From: Crenothrix polyspora
GTDB taxonomy: Bacteria; Pseudomonadota; Gammaproteobacteria; Methylococcales; Methylomonadaceae
NCBI RefSeq assembly: GCF_900163755.1
Contig: NZ_FUKI01000057.1
Span: 5,247 to 69,246, forward strand
Length of the DNA: 64,000 nucleotides
Reading direction: 5' to 3'
The notes under the pieces are model-generated. The model was not told the origin of the DNA and ran no database searches. It saw nothing but the letters and a program-made list of their open reading frames with translations. Of this stretch, positions 45,505-54,752 are shown in pieces. The position numbers and the translations under genes are program-made. The stretch's first letter is position 1, and each line of letters begins with the position of its first letter.

Positions 45505-46052
45505 AATGATTGTGCCTGTTGTGCAGCATAAATACCAGCGGCATTACGTAAATAGCCTTTATAATCCATACCATAACCAAATACATAATGATTTTCTACA
45601 TCTAGGCCAATAAAATCTGCTGTAATAGGTTTTTCATGATCGAGTAACTTATTAACTAAAACAGCGCTGTACACCGCTGTAGCGCCTTGCTCAAAGCAAT
45701 AATCATAAATGGCTTTTAAGGTAATGCCAGCGTCGAGAATATCATCCACAATCAGCACTGTTCTGTCTTTAAGTGTCGTCGATGGCTTGACCACCCACGC
45801 AATTGTTTGACCAACCGTTTTATTTTGGTAACGACTGGCATTAATGGCATCGAGCGTGAGCGACATGGTCAATCGGGGCAGCAACTTGCCAGCGACAACA
45901 ATCCCGCCATTCATCACGCATAACACTAACGGATTTTTATCAGCCAATGCGATATTAATTTGCCGTGCCATGGTATCTAATGCGGCTTCAACTTGTCGCT
46001 CGGTGTGCAGTAACTGCGCCGTCTCTTGAATGTGTTGGATTTCGTTAAGCAT
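45501..46052 (-). CDS. hpt: Hypoxanthine-guanine phosphoribosyltransferase
   Basis: 183 residues. The PRPP-binding motif DRTVLIVDDILDAGITLKAI (about 96-115) and LCVMNGGIVVAGKLLPRL (about 43-60) are intact; YVFGYGMDYKGYLRNAAGIYA ends the protein. It salvages hypoxanthine released by the neighbouring phosphorylase, which explains the shared operon. Confidence 0.93.
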   Translation of the reverse strand: MLNEIQHIQETAQLLHTERQVEAALDTMARQINIALADKNPLVLCVMNGGIVVAGKLLPRLTMSLTLDAINASRYQNKTVGQTIAWVVKPSTTLKDRTVLIVDDILDAGITLKAIYDYCFEQGATAVYSAVLVNKLLDHEKPITADFIGLDVENHYVFGYGMDYKGYLRNAAGIYAAQQAQSL

Positions 46053-47067
46053 GTTTAGCCATGAGTTGATTGATCAGCGCAACACTGTGTTGCCATTTAT
46101 CGGTCTGCTGTAATTGTGCAAGACCCAGCGCCCCTGCCCTGCCCTGCATGGCGGTTAAGCGCTGCTCTCGCATTGAGTTTTGCGTTATAGGTAATGACTC
46201 CAACACCTGTTCGGCTGCCTTAGGATTATTACAGACCAGTAGCATATCGCAACCCGCTTGCTGAGCCATACGAGCACGCGCGGGAAAATCACCTGCAAAG
46301 GCCGCACCTTCCATACTCAAATCATCACTGAACACAGTACCGTTAAAATTAAGCTGTTTACGTAACACCTGTTGTATCCAAAAATCTGAAAAACCCGCAG
46401 GATTGGCATCTACTTTAGAATACACTACATGGGCAGGCATAATGGCTTCCAAGCCTTCAGCAATCAACTGCTTAAAGGGCAGCACGTCTTTAGTCATAAT
46501 GCTATCAAAGTCTCGTTCATCTATGGGCAATGCCAAGTGTGAGTCTGCTGACACTGCGCCATGCCCTGGAAAATGTTTACCCGTTGCCGCCATACCCGCG
46601 CTGTTCATACCCGCCCTGAAGGCACTGGCCAACGTTGCAGCCTCAGTGCATTGGCTTGAAAAAGATCGGTCACCAATCACTTGACTGATACCACAATCCA
46701 CATCCAATACTGGCGCAAAACTAAAATCAACTCCCACGGCGCGTAATTCTGCCGCCATTAACCAACCGGCGGCCTTTGCCAAACTGGCTGTACCTGCATA
46801 GCAACTGGCTGACGGCAAACGGGTAAAGCCGTCACGAAAACGCTGCACACACCCACCTTCCTGATCGACAGCAATCAAAATATCACCTTGCCGTGCAGCG
46901 CGAATGTCATTAATCAGATGGGTAATTTGTTCTGGACTTTGGTAATTTCTAGCAAAAAAGATAACTGCGCCGGTATTAGGGTGATTAATAACAGTGCGCT
47001 CATGCTGCGTTAGCGTTAAGCCAGCAACATCAAGCATTACAGGACCAATGGGCAGGTGAATCGTCAT
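46045..47067 (-). CDS. nagZ: Beta-N-acetylglucosaminidase NagZ
   Basis: 340-residue glycoside hydrolase family 3 enzyme that trims GlcNAc from cytoplasmic anhydro-muropeptides. Signatures: ILIAVDQEGGCVQRFRDGFTRLPS (about 60-83), ATGKHFPGHGAVSADSHLALP (about 161-181, catalytic His region) and VFSDDLSMEGA (about 239-249) with the nucleophile Asp. No signal peptide, as expected. Starts the nagZ-hpt-phosphorylase operon (8-base overlap with hpt). Confidence 0.95.
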   Translation of the reverse strand: MTIHLPIGPVMLDVAGLTLTQHERTVINHPNTGAVIFFARNYQSPEQITHLINDIRAARQGDILIAVDQEGGCVQRFRDGFTRLPSASCYAGTASLAKAAGWLMAAELRAVGVDFSFAPVLDVDCGISQVIGDRSFSSQCTEAATLASAFRAGMNSAGMAATGKHFPGHGAVSADSHLALPIDERDFDSIMTKDVLPFKQLIAEGLEAIMPAHVVYSKVDANPAGFSDFWIQQVLRKQLNFNGTVFSDDLSMEGAAFAGDFPARARMAQQAGCDMLLVCNNPKAAEQVLESLPITQNSMREQRLTAMQGRAGALGLAQLQQTDKWQHSVALINQLMAKHA

Positions 47068-47291
47068 TATTTAGCGGTAGGTTAAGGTGAGATAGTTTAC
47101 ACAGTCTTTTAAGTGCTGCGCTTGATTGTAACAGGAAAACTGAATACGATTAGCCGATAAATCTTACAATTTTAAAGAAAACCAAGCTTGGCACACTGAA
47201 AAGTGCAAAATTTCTTAAAGCGCGTGCGTACCTAAATAACCAGCAAAGCAAGACAGCGCAGACACTTGACAGCTTAAAAATAACACGCTTA

Positions 47292-48104
47292 CTATCGCGC
47301 TAAATCGCCATATAAAAGAGCTGGTTGAGACGCTGTAGCATTTTGTTTTTGAATTCCTGTGAGTGTGTAATTAAACAAATAATTATTGGCACTTAAGTAA
47401 ACATCATTGTTTTGTCCACTGATAAGTCCCGTTATTTCAAAGGCGGTAGAAAAAGATGACGATTGCGCCAGCGTGGTTAAATCCCTTATTGAAACACCGC
47501 GTTGTGAACCAGAATATGACGACAATAGTTTACCGCACATAATAGCCACATGATTATAATAGAGTCCTTTATCAGAAAAAGTGATTGATGCCAATAACGT
47601 TCCGTTACTTTGATAGCGATATAAGCTGTTACCCGATGCCAAATACAGCTCATTATTAGCGCCTGCCGCAATAGCATTAATTATAAAACTTGTGCTAAAG
47701 CTCGATACCGAATTCAAAGCGAGATCACGAACGTTAACACCACGATTATAACCTGAGTAAGACGCATAAACGCGATCACCCATAACGGAAATACCCGTAT
47801 AATTAACCGTAGACTTAGACTCTAGGCTTTTAATCAGTACGCCATCAGCCGTGTAATTATAGATACGATTACCAGAAACCAAATACACATCATTATTTAA
47901 TCCTACCGCCAGTGCAGTAACCGGAAATGGCGTACTAAATGAGGTTAATGCTTGTAACTTAAACGTATGCAGTGTAACGCCTTGTTGAATACCATGCGTC
48001 GCCACATAAAAATTGTTAGCACTCGCATTGGCTTGCACGCCTATTATCAAACTGATCAGAGCTGTGATTTTAAATGCGGCTAGTAAAGATATTTTTTTGC
48101 TCAT
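47292..48104 (-). CDS. Exported protein of three ~75-residue repeats, function unknown
   Basis: 270 residues with an N-terminal signal peptide (LLAAFKITALISLIIGVQANASA). The mature part repeats about three times: FSTxFxxxALAxGxNNDVYLxSGNxIYxY, then a VMGDRVYASYSGYNRGVxxRDL-type segment. Strand-rich repeats of this form suggest part of a beta-propeller. Sites are variable, so no enzyme activity can be assigned. No neighbour suggests a function, and no PEP-CTERM-type sorting signal is present at the end. Confidence 0.75.
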   Translation of the reverse strand: MSKKISLLAAFKITALISLIIGVQANASANNFYVATHGIQQGVTLHTFKLQALTSFSTPFPVTALAVGLNNDVYLVSGNRIYNYTADGVLIKSLESKSTVNYTGISVMGDRVYASYSGYNRGVNVRDLALNSVSSFSTSFIINAIAAGANNELYLASGNSLYRYQSNGTLLASITFSDKGLYYNHVAIMCGKLLSSYSGSQRGVSIRDLTTLAQSSSFSTAFEITGLISGQNNDVYLSANNYLFNYTLTGIQKQNATASQPALLYGDLAR

Positions 48105-48369
48105 TGTACGCCACTCCGTTATGAGTTTTTAGCTTGAAGTAGGCTAAGTTTAGTTCAACTTGAATACTTTACTGAAGCCTTGCCATACCTTGTATAAGGC
48201 GGCTAGCAACTTAAGCTAAAAAGTGCAGCTTGACTTGAGCGCGCTTCTCAAGCCAACATAACCAACCCGTTTACCATGTTGGGTTACCAAACAGCAGGCA
48301 GCACAATCTACTTGATCATTATTATTTTTGTGAAAATATAACAATACGTTAACATGACTATCACTGACT

Positions 48370-49149
48370 TTAGTTTGAGGAAAGATTAAACAGCGTATAA
48401 AAATTTTCAGTCGATAAATCGGCAATTTTATTGAGGGTTGTGCCGCGCAAATCGGCAATATGCTCGGCCACATAACGTACATAAGTAGGGTAATTAGTTC
48501 TACCGCGAAACGGTACCGGCGCTAGATACGGTGAATCCGTTTCAATCAAAAAACGATCTGCCGGTATTTTTTTGGCAGCCTCTTTAATGTCCTGGGCACT
48601 GTTAAAAGTTACAATGCCGGAAAAAGAAATATAAAAATTCAAATCCATCGCTTTTTTGGCAAACGCCCAATCTTCGCTAAAACAGTGAATAATACCGCCT
48701 ACTTCACCGGCATTTTCTTCGGCAAGAATACGCAAGGTATCTTCTTTGGCTTGCCGCGTATGGATAATCAACGGTTTTTTTAAAATTTTAGCCGCACGAA
48801 TATGGTTTCTAAAGCGCTGCTGTTGCCATTCTAAGTCACCCTCACTGCGAAAATAATCCAGTCCGGTTTCACCTATACCAATCACGCGGGTATTTTGGCC
48901 TAAGCTAACCAGCTCATCAACACTGGGATCGTGACAATCTTGCGTATTAGGGTGTACACCAACGGTGGCCGATATGCGCGAAAATCCGTCAATTAATGTC
49001 AGCATCGCCGGATAATTTTCAAGATCAATCGCTATGCACAGTAAATATTCAATCTGACTGTGAGTGGCCTCATCCATAAAGCGAGCAAAATCGCCATCGT
49101 AAGGCGTTAGATCAATACGATCCAAATGGCAATGGGAGTCTATTAACAT
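48370..49149 (-). CDS. tatD: TatD-family metal-dependent hydrolase
   Basis: 259 residues. Metal ligands are in MLIDSHCHLD (1-10), GIGETGLDYF (about 91-100), LIIHTRQA (about 126-133), GGIIHCFS (about 150-157) and LIETDSPYLAPVPFRGRTNYP (about 205-225). TatD proteins act as 3'-5' DNA exonucleases or deacylases; this one belongs to the YcfH branch, which normally ends the fab-mltG-tmk-holB-pilZ cluster as it does here. Confidence 0.92.
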   Translation of the reverse strand: MLIDSHCHLDRIDLTPYDGDFARFMDEATHSQIEYLLCIAIDLENYPAMLTLIDGFSRISATVGVHPNTQDCHDPSVDELVSLGQNTRVIGIGETGLDYFRSEGDLEWQQQRFRNHIRAAKILKKPLIIHTRQAKEDTLRILAEENAGEVGGIIHCFSEDWAFAKKAMDLNFYISFSGIVTFNSAQDIKEAAKKIPADRFLIETDSPYLAPVPFRGRTNYPTYVRYVAEHIADLRGTTLNKIADLSTENFYTLFNLSSN

Positions 49150-49164
49150 TATAAATTCAATTAG

Positions 49165-49518
49165 TTACATGGTATGTGTAGAGCGATCAGCAGCCAATGC
49201 ACCTGCCAAATAAGTTTCTATTTTATTACGCGCAAGACCACCGTCTTGATCGCTGAATTGCACACCCACACCACATGCGCGATAGCTGCCTGAGCCAACA
49301 GGTGTTTTCCAAATAATTTTGCCAGCAATCGGTAAACGCTCAGTTTCTTCCATTAAATTGAGCAACATGAATACCTCTTGCCCCATGTCATAGTCTCGGT
49401 TAGTCGGAATAAATAAACCACCATGAACAACAAAAGGCATATAAGCGGCGTAAAGTGCGCTTTTGTCTTTTATTGCCAAGGATAATATACCACTTTGCCT
49501 GGTTGATGATTCTGCCAT
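49165..49518 (-). CDS. pilZ: Type IV pilus-type PilZ domain protein
   Basis: 117 residues matching PilZ of the Pseudomonas type IV pilus system: LYAAYMPFVVHGGLFIPTNRDYDMGQEVFMLLNLME, KIIWKTPVG and GVGVQFSDQDG. As in that PilZ, the RxxxR cyclic di-GMP-binding motif at the N-terminus is absent, so it probably works through protein contacts (with FimX/PilB in Pseudomonas). Its place after holB is conserved. Confidence 0.9.
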   Translation of the reverse strand: MAESSTRQSGILSLAIKDKSALYAAYMPFVVHGGLFIPTNRDYDMGQEVFMLLNLMEETERLPIAGKIIWKTPVGSGSYRACGVGVQFSDQDGGLARNKIETYLAGALAADRSTHTM

Positions 49519-49522
49519 GATT

Positions 49523-50515
49523 TTAGTGCGTCGCGCTAAGGTTAGACCAAGTAATTAAAATTTCTTCTAATAGTAACTGTTTATTAATTTGCGTATGCAG
49601 CTGTTTGTGGCTGGTCAGCAGCAAATCATATAATGCGTACAAGTCCGTTAATTTTAGCTGTCTTGCCAGTTCTTGCAAGGGTTTTGTTAAGTCTGCATTA
49701 TACAGATGCTCAGCTTGCACTTGATGAACACATTTAATTAAATCCATTACCCAGCTAGTAAGCCAAAATAATAAGGCCGTGTCGGGTAAAGCCAGCCATT
49801 GCTCGGCGACAATTACCGGATGATTTTGGTGTTTTGCAATCGCAAGCCAACTAGCAAAACACGCCAGTCGGCTAGCAATATGATTTTCAGTGGCAACTTG
49901 CAGAGCTAGTAGAGGTGCATTTCTAGTCAATTTTCCCAGTATTTCTAAATCATTGTGAATATTATTATGTTTTAACCACGCATGCAGAGTTGCGGTATCC
50001 GGTGTGCTGATACTCAGTTTTTGGCAGCGACTTCTAATAGTGGCAGGCAGTCGACTGGGGGTTGCTGTGATTAAAATAATACTGGTACGTTCTGTCGGCT
50101 CTTCCAGACACTTGAGAAACGCATTGGCTGCTGCGTTATTCATCTGCTCAGCGGGATTAACAATGACCACACGGTAACTGTCAAATTGTGGCTTTAACGT
50201 GAGCGCTGTGTTTAAGCTGCGAATCTGAGCGATTGTAATTTTTTTGCCAATTTCTTCCGGTTCAACATAGATGAGATCGGGGTGGGTTTTGGCATTAAAT
50301 AACAAGCAGCTTTGACACTGTCCACAGGCTATACCGTGTGCATCAGACTGTCCACACAGTAAAACACGGGCAAACTGATCAGCCAACTGACGCTTGCCTA
50401 AACCGTTAGTACCGGTAATCAGCAACGCTTGCGGAGTACGCTTTTGCACAATATAGCGTTGCAAATACTGCCATTCTTGGTGTTGCCAAGGCAATATTTC
50501 GGCTAACGCGCTCAT
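49523..50515 (-). CDS. holB: DNA polymerase III subunit delta'
   Basis: 330-residue clamp-loader AAA+ subunit. The Walker A region is altered as usual for delta' (LLITGTNGLGKRQLADQFARVLLC, about 33-56), the zinc-binding cysteines are in ACGQCQSCLLF (about 62-72), and FLKCLEEPTERTSIILITATPSRLPATIRSRCQ (about 133-165) holds the SRC motif. Overlaps tmk by four bases. Confidence 0.93.
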   Translation of the reverse strand: MSALAEILPWQHQEWQYLQRYIVQKRTPQALLITGTNGLGKRQLADQFARVLLCGQSDAHGIACGQCQSCLLFNAKTHPDLIYVEPEEIGKKITIAQIRSLNTALTLKPQFDSYRVVIVNPAEQMNNAAANAFLKCLEEPTERTSIILITATPSRLPATIRSRCQKLSISTPDTATLHAWLKHNNIHNDLEILGKLTRNAPLLALQVATENHIASRLACFASWLAIAKHQNHPVIVAEQWLALPDTALLFWLTSWVMDLIKCVHQVQAEHLYNADLTKPLQELARQLKLTDLYALYDLLLTSHKQLHTQINKQLLLEEILITWSNLSATH

Positions 50516-51141
50516 GCTGCTATCAGCGCATCCAGTAACGCTACCAGTGTTTGCTGCACCTCTGGCAGGGTTTGCTGAGCATTGATAATTTTAAACCTGT
50601 GCGGATTTTGCCGTGCTCTTGTTAAATAGGTGTGGCGAACCCGTTCAAAAAAACTCATTTTTTCCGCTTCAAAGCGATCAATCCCCGCCCCTCTTTGTGT
50701 AACTCGCGCCATACCAATTTCAACAGGCGCATCAAATAGCAGCGTTACATCCGGTCGTAATGCGCCTTGAACTAAATTTTCCAGCCACGCGATATTGTCC
50801 AAACTAATACCGCGCCCCCCACCTTGATAAGCATAAGTAGCATCGGTAAAACGATCACATAATACCCAGCAACCTTGTGCCAAAGCCGGCTGAATAACAT
50901 GCTTAATGTGTTGCGCTCTGCCGGCAAACATCAACAGTAATTCCGTATGATCCGAGAATGACTCAGCGTCAGGATTGAGTAATAATTGGCGTATTTTTTC
51001 AGCCAACTCAGTGCCTCCAGGCTCGCGGGTACTCACAACTTTAAACCCGCGCTGCTGTAAATAATCACGCACAAAACAGATATTGGTGGTTTTACCTAAA
51101 CCTTCGCCACCTTCAAAGGTGATAAATTTTCCTATTGGCAC
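50512..51141 (-). CDS. tmk: Thymidylate kinase
   Basis: 209 residues. P-loop GGEGLGKTT (about 10-18), DR-Y region VLCDRFTDATYAYQGGGRG (about 93-111) and LID-like GAGIDRFEAEKMSFFERV. It phosphorylates dTMP to dTDP for DNA synthesis. Two bases separate it from mltG. Confidence 0.95.
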   Translation of the reverse strand: MPIGKFITFEGGEGLGKTTNICFVRDYLQQRGFKVVSTREPGGTELAEKIRQLLLNPDAESFSDHTELLLMFAGRAQHIKHVIQPALAQGCWVLCDRFTDATYAYQGGGRGISLDNIAWLENLVQGALRPDVTLLFDAPVEIGMARVTQRGAGIDRFEAEKMSFFERVRHTYLTRARQNPHRFKIINAQQTLPEVQQTLVALLDALIAA

Positions 51142-51143
51142 AG

Positions 51144-52154
51144 TTAATTTGCTTTCCTTTGATGAGTATTTACGGCTGCATTATGATCTTTAAGTGAGGC
51201 TGAAAACACATGTGTGCCAGAGCCATCACCGCGCGCAACAAAATACAGGCTGTCACCAGCGGCTGGGTGTAAGGTTGCGACAATGGCATCTCTGCCAGGC
51301 AAAGCAATCGGTGTAGGAGGCAAGCCTTTGATAGTATAAGTATTATATGTAGTCGGCGTACGTAAATCTTTAAGCGTAATATTACCCTGGTAATTATCGC
51401 CCATACCGTAAATAACGGTTGGGTCAGTTTGCAGTAACATACCAATCTCCAGTCTTCTGGTAAAAACGCCGGCAATCAGCGGGCGCTCAACTTTAGCACC
51501 GGTTTCTTTTTCAACAATAGAAGCCAAAATCAGCGCTTCATAAGGTGATTTTAACGGTAAGTTAGCTTCTTTTTTGCCCCATTCTTCATTTAACACCACC
51601 TGCATTTTATCGTAGGCGCGTTTGAGTATGGCAATATCGGTGGTATTTTTTTCAAAAAAGTAAGTGTCAGGAAAAAACAAACCTTCCGGGTGGTTTTTTT
51701 CTACCTTTAATTTCGCCATTAAGGCGGAGAAATCAATTGTGCTATCGGTTAATGTGTGTTCAATATAAGAATTTTTAGCAATCTCTTGCAAAATTTCTTT
51801 AAAAGCCCAGCCTTCTGGAAAGGTAATTGAATATTGTTTTTGTTTGCCACTGACCAAAACCGCCAATAATTCAGGTGCCGTCATACCACCCTTAAGCACG
51901 TACTCACCAATTTTTATTTTTGTTGTCGCCTTCTCTTGCATTGCCACTACTTTAAACCAAAATGGCTTGATATTGACATTTTGGGCGATTAATTTATGAG
52001 TGATGTTGTCAAATGAGTCACCTTTTTTAATATCAATGGATACTTGTTCACCAGGAACAGCCAGTGTGTTTCTTGCGCTTTGGTATTCTGTCCAAGACCA
52101 GCCACCTATGATCACCAATAAAAGTAATATACTTGCTAAAACTTTATAAATCAT
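51144..52154 (-). CDS. mltG: Endolytic murein transglycosylase MltG
   Basis: 336-residue membrane protein. One N-terminal membrane segment (about 3-20) precedes a LysM-like and YceG catalytic domain; the catalytic glutamate lies in LILASIVEKETG (about 210-221), followed by RPLIAGVFTRRLEIGMLLQTDPTVIYG and TYNTYTIKGLPPTPIALPG. It cleaves nascent glycan strands and sets their length. Confidence 0.94.
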   Translation of the reverse strand: MIYKVLASILLLLVIIGGWSWTEYQSARNTLAVPGEQVSIDIKKGDSFDNITHKLIAQNVNIKPFWFKVVAMQEKATTKIKIGEYVLKGGMTAPELLAVLVSGKQKQYSITFPEGWAFKEILQEIAKNSYIEHTLTDSTIDFSALMAKLKVEKNHPEGLFFPDTYFFEKNTTDIAILKRAYDKMQVVLNEEWGKKEANLPLKSPYEALILASIVEKETGAKVERPLIAGVFTRRLEIGMLLQTDPTVIYGMGDNYQGNITLKDLRTPTTYNTYTIKGLPPTPIALPGRDAIVATLHPAAGDSLYFVARGDGSGTHVFSASLKDHNAAVNTHQRKAN

Positions 52155-52163
52155 AATCGCATC

Positions 52164-53000
52164 CTATTCTTTTTTGAGTTGATCTAGCCACACTTGCAGT
52201 TGTTGTGTTAATGAACCTATACGAAAAACGGTTGTTTCGAGCTGCTTTATCGGCCATATACCAATAATTGAGTTAGTGACAAATATTTCGTCGGCTGATA
52301 ATAGCATTTCTTTATCAAAGAAATGCTCACAAATAGTAATGTGATGGCGGTAAGCTAATGTAAAGACAAGGTTACGAACGATGCCAGAAATGCCTGAATG
52401 CGACAATACCGGTGTATGCAATATGCCGTCTTTGCTAAAGAATATATTGCTCATCGTGCCTTCGATAATGTGATTATTAATGTCCAGCATAATGCCCTCC
52501 TGAATATCAAGAGTACTCCATTCTGCACGCGCTATAACCTGTTCTAAACGATTTAAATGTTTTATGCCCGCTAATAATGGATTTAAGCCTAAGCGTGTCT
52601 GGCAAAAACGGGCGTTAATACCGTGCAGTTGATAACTGGAGGGATAATCAGGGGAAGGGTGTAAACTGATGATGCGCGTGGGTTCAACACTGTCAGGCGG
52701 ACGATAACCGCGCCCACCAGAACCGCGTGTGACGATAATTTTTAAGACGCAATCGCTGGATTGCCAAGTTACGTGATCAGAGTGTTCAAGAAGTGCTACG
52801 ATTTCGCAGCCGATGTGTTGGGCACTAGGTACTGGGATATGCAGCCTAAGACAACCTTGTTGTAAGCGAGCCAGATGCTGCTTTAAAAATACCGGCTTAC
52901 CACCTCGTACTTCAATGGTTTCAAATAAGCCGTCCCCGTATTGTAAGCCGCGATCAGTAACCGGAATATAATCCTTGGCCTCACCGTTGACCAGCAGCAT
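52164..53000 (-). CDS. pabC: Aminodeoxychorismate lyase
   Basis: 278-residue PLP enzyme of the class IV aminotransferase fold, forming 4-aminobenzoate for folate. RGLQYGDGLFETI (about 17-29), the PLP lysine in LAGIKHLNRLEQVIARAEW (about 142-160), and IIEGTMSNIFF and SGISGIVRNLV motifs. It lies between fabF and mltG as is standard. Confidence 0.92.
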   Translation of the reverse strand: MLLVNGEAKDYIPVTDRGLQYGDGLFETIEVRGGKPVFLKQHLARLQQGCLRLHIPVPSAQHIGCEIVALLEHSDHVTWQSSDCVLKIIVTRGSGGRGYRPPDSVEPTRIISLHPSPDYPSSYQLHGINARFCQTRLGLNPLLAGIKHLNRLEQVIARAEWSTLDIQEGIMLDINNHIIEGTMSNIFFSKDGILHTPVLSHSGISGIVRNLVFTLAYRHHITICEHFFDKEMLLSADEIFVTNSIIGIWPIKQLETTVFRIGSLTQQLQVWLDQLKKE

Positions 53001-53026
53001 AACGCGAGGCGACTTTGGGCATGTAT

Positions 53027-54271
53027 TTATAAGTAACGCTTAAAGATTAACGTGCCGTTAGTGCCACCAAAACCAAAGGAATTAGACATGGCGATATCAA
53101 TTTTCATCGGTCTTGCAACATTAGGCACAAAATCGAGATCGCATTGTGGATCTTGATTTTCCATATTAATCGTTGGTGGGGCAATTTGATTTTTAATACT
53201 TAGCACTGTCAAAACAGCTTCAATACCGCCCGCAGCACCCAACATATGACCAAGCATAGACTTTGTCGAACTTACCGCAACTTTATACGCATGCTCACCT
53301 AATGCGGCTTTCATAGCTTGGGTTTCGCCAACATCACCTGCGGGTGTTGAGGTACCGTGCGCGTTAATGTAGTCGATATTTTCTGGATTTAATTGTGCAT
53401 CGCGCATGGCATTACGCATACAGCGTGCAGCACCTTCACCACCGGGCGCGGGGCTAGTAATATGATACGCATCGCCGCTCATGCCGTAACCGATAACTTC
53501 TGCGTAAATTTTAGCGCCACGGGCTTTAGCGTGTTCCAGTTCCTCTAGCACAACAACCCCTGCGCCATCACTTAATACAAAACCATCGCGGTCTCTATCC
53601 CACGGACGACTAGCCGCTTGTGGATTATCATTACGGCGCGACAAGGCTTTAGCGGAGGCAAAACCACCCATCGCAGTAGGCGACGAGGTACAGCGTTCAG
53701 CACCACCGGCTACCATCACATCCGCATCACCGTATTGGATTATACGCAGAGCATCACCAATATTGTGCGTACCGGTTGTGCAGGCGGTAACAATGGCAAA
53801 ATTGGGGCCTTTTAAACCGTATTTAATCGATAAATTACCGGAAATCATGTTGATGATGTTTCCAGGCACAAAAAACGGTGAAATTCTACGTGGCCCACCT
53901 TTTTCATAGGTTGCGTAACACTCTTCAATACCAGTAACACCGCCTATACCTGCACCTATAGCAACACCGATACGTTCAGCATTGGCTTCGGTGATTTCTA
54001 AGCCTGAATCATCAAGTGCCTGACAACCAGCTGCAATACCGTAATGAATAAAGCCATCCATGCGTTTAGCATCTTTTTCAGAAATGTATTGGCTGATATC
54101 CAGGTTTCTGATAACACCGCCAAAGGTGCTGGCGAAAGGAGAAATATCAAAGGAATCTATCGCGCTTATACCGCTTCTACCATTGACAATACCATCCCAA
54201 GTTTCTGCAACCGTATTAGCCAGTGGGGTCACCGCCCCTAATCCAGTTATTACAACTCGACGTTTACTCAA
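53027..54271 (-). CDS. fabF: 3-oxoacyl-ACP synthase II (FabF)
   Basis: 414 residues from TTG 54271, giving the family start [20 protein letters not shown]. Catalytic Cys164 ([10 protein letters not shown]) and the two histidines in [11 protein letters not shown] and GHMLGAAGG are present. It elongates fatty acids on acyl carrier protein. The open frame continues 27 codons 5', but that stretch covers the acpP-fabF hairpin and is not conserved-looking. No good Shine-Dalgarno precedes the TTG. Confidence 0.94.
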   Translation of the reverse strand: MSKRRVVITGLGAVTPLANTVAETWDGIVNGRSGISAIDSFDISPFASTFGGVIRNLDISQYISEKDAKRMDGFIHYGIAAGCQALDDSGLEITEANAERIGVAIGAGIGGVTGIEECYATYEKGGPRRISPFFVPGNIINMISGNLSIKYGLKGPNFAIVTACTTGTHNIGDALRIIQYGDADVMVAGGAERCTSSPTAMGGFASAKALSRRNDNPQAASRPWDRDRDGFVLSDGAGVVVLEELEHAKARGAKIYAEVIGYGMSGDAYHITSPAPGGEGAARCMRNAMRDAQLNPENIDYINAHGTSTPAGDVGETQAMKAALGEHAYKVAVSSTKSMLGHMLGAAGGIEAVLTVLSIKNQIAPPTINMENQDPQCDLDFVPNVARPMKIDIAMSNSFGFGGTNGTLIFKRYL

Positions 54272-54327
54272 TGTAATGTACCGTAGGAAAAACAAATAAA
54301 AGAGAATTGAGAAAGAGGGTGTTACGG

Positions 54328-54356
54328 TTAGTGGATGAAAAAATTCATCCACTAAA
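54328..54356 (-). terminator. Hairpin between acpP and fabF
   Basis: 12-bp stem TTAGTGGATGAA / TTCATCCACTAA with a 4-base A-rich loop, 8 bases past the acpP stop. Probably a partial terminator giving acpP excess over fabF, or an mRNA-stabilising end. Confidence 0.7.
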
Positions 54357-54364
54357 CTTTCAAC

Positions 54365-54607
54365 TCAAGATGCGTTTTTTGTTACATAATCAATGGCTTG
54401 CTGAACAGTGGTTATTTTCTCAGCTTCATCGTCTGGAATTTCGCATTCAAACTCTTCTTCAAGCGCCATAACGAGTTCAACAGTGTCTAATGAATCGGCA
54501 CCCAGATCATCTACAAAAGAGGAGTCGTTCGCATTAACCATATCTTCTGGTTTTACGCCTAATTGCTCTGCAACAATCTTTTTTACTCGTTCTTCAACAT
54601 TACTCAT
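54365..54607 (-). CDS. acpP: Acyl carrier protein
   Basis: 80 residues from ATG 54607 (GAGG nine bases before). The phosphopantetheine attachment serine is Ser39 in [21 protein letters not shown]. Highly acidic, normal ACP length. Carries fatty acyl chains for fabH, fabG and fabF around it; a nine-codon upstream extension of the frame is not used. Confidence 0.96.
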   Translation of the reverse strand: MSNVEERVKKIVAEQLGVKPEDMVNANDSSFVDDLGADSLDTVELVMALEEEFECEIPDDEAEKITTVQQAIDYVTKNAS

Positions 54608-54688
54608 AATTATTATCCTCAAACAATGCAAGCTTAATCAGCGTTAACGCGACACTCACAAGGGTATTATCATTAGTTTTACTAGAAA

Positions 54689-54718
54689 CCCCGTCACTGG
54701 CAATCCCAGACGGCGGGG
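54689..54718 (-). terminator. GC-rich hairpin between fabG and acpP
   Basis: CCCCGTC and GACGGCGGGG pair with one bulge across a ~13-base loop, about 35 bases after the fabG stop. Could attenuate transcription into acpP, which is likely to have its own promoter. Confidence 0.5.
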
Positions 54719-54752
54719 GAATTATACTTGATATTGCAACAATGTCACACTA

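Noticed and set aside
48216-48482. 88-codon open frame downstream of tatD
   Set aside because: Overlaps the end of tatD in another frame and has no family signature or ribosome-binding site.
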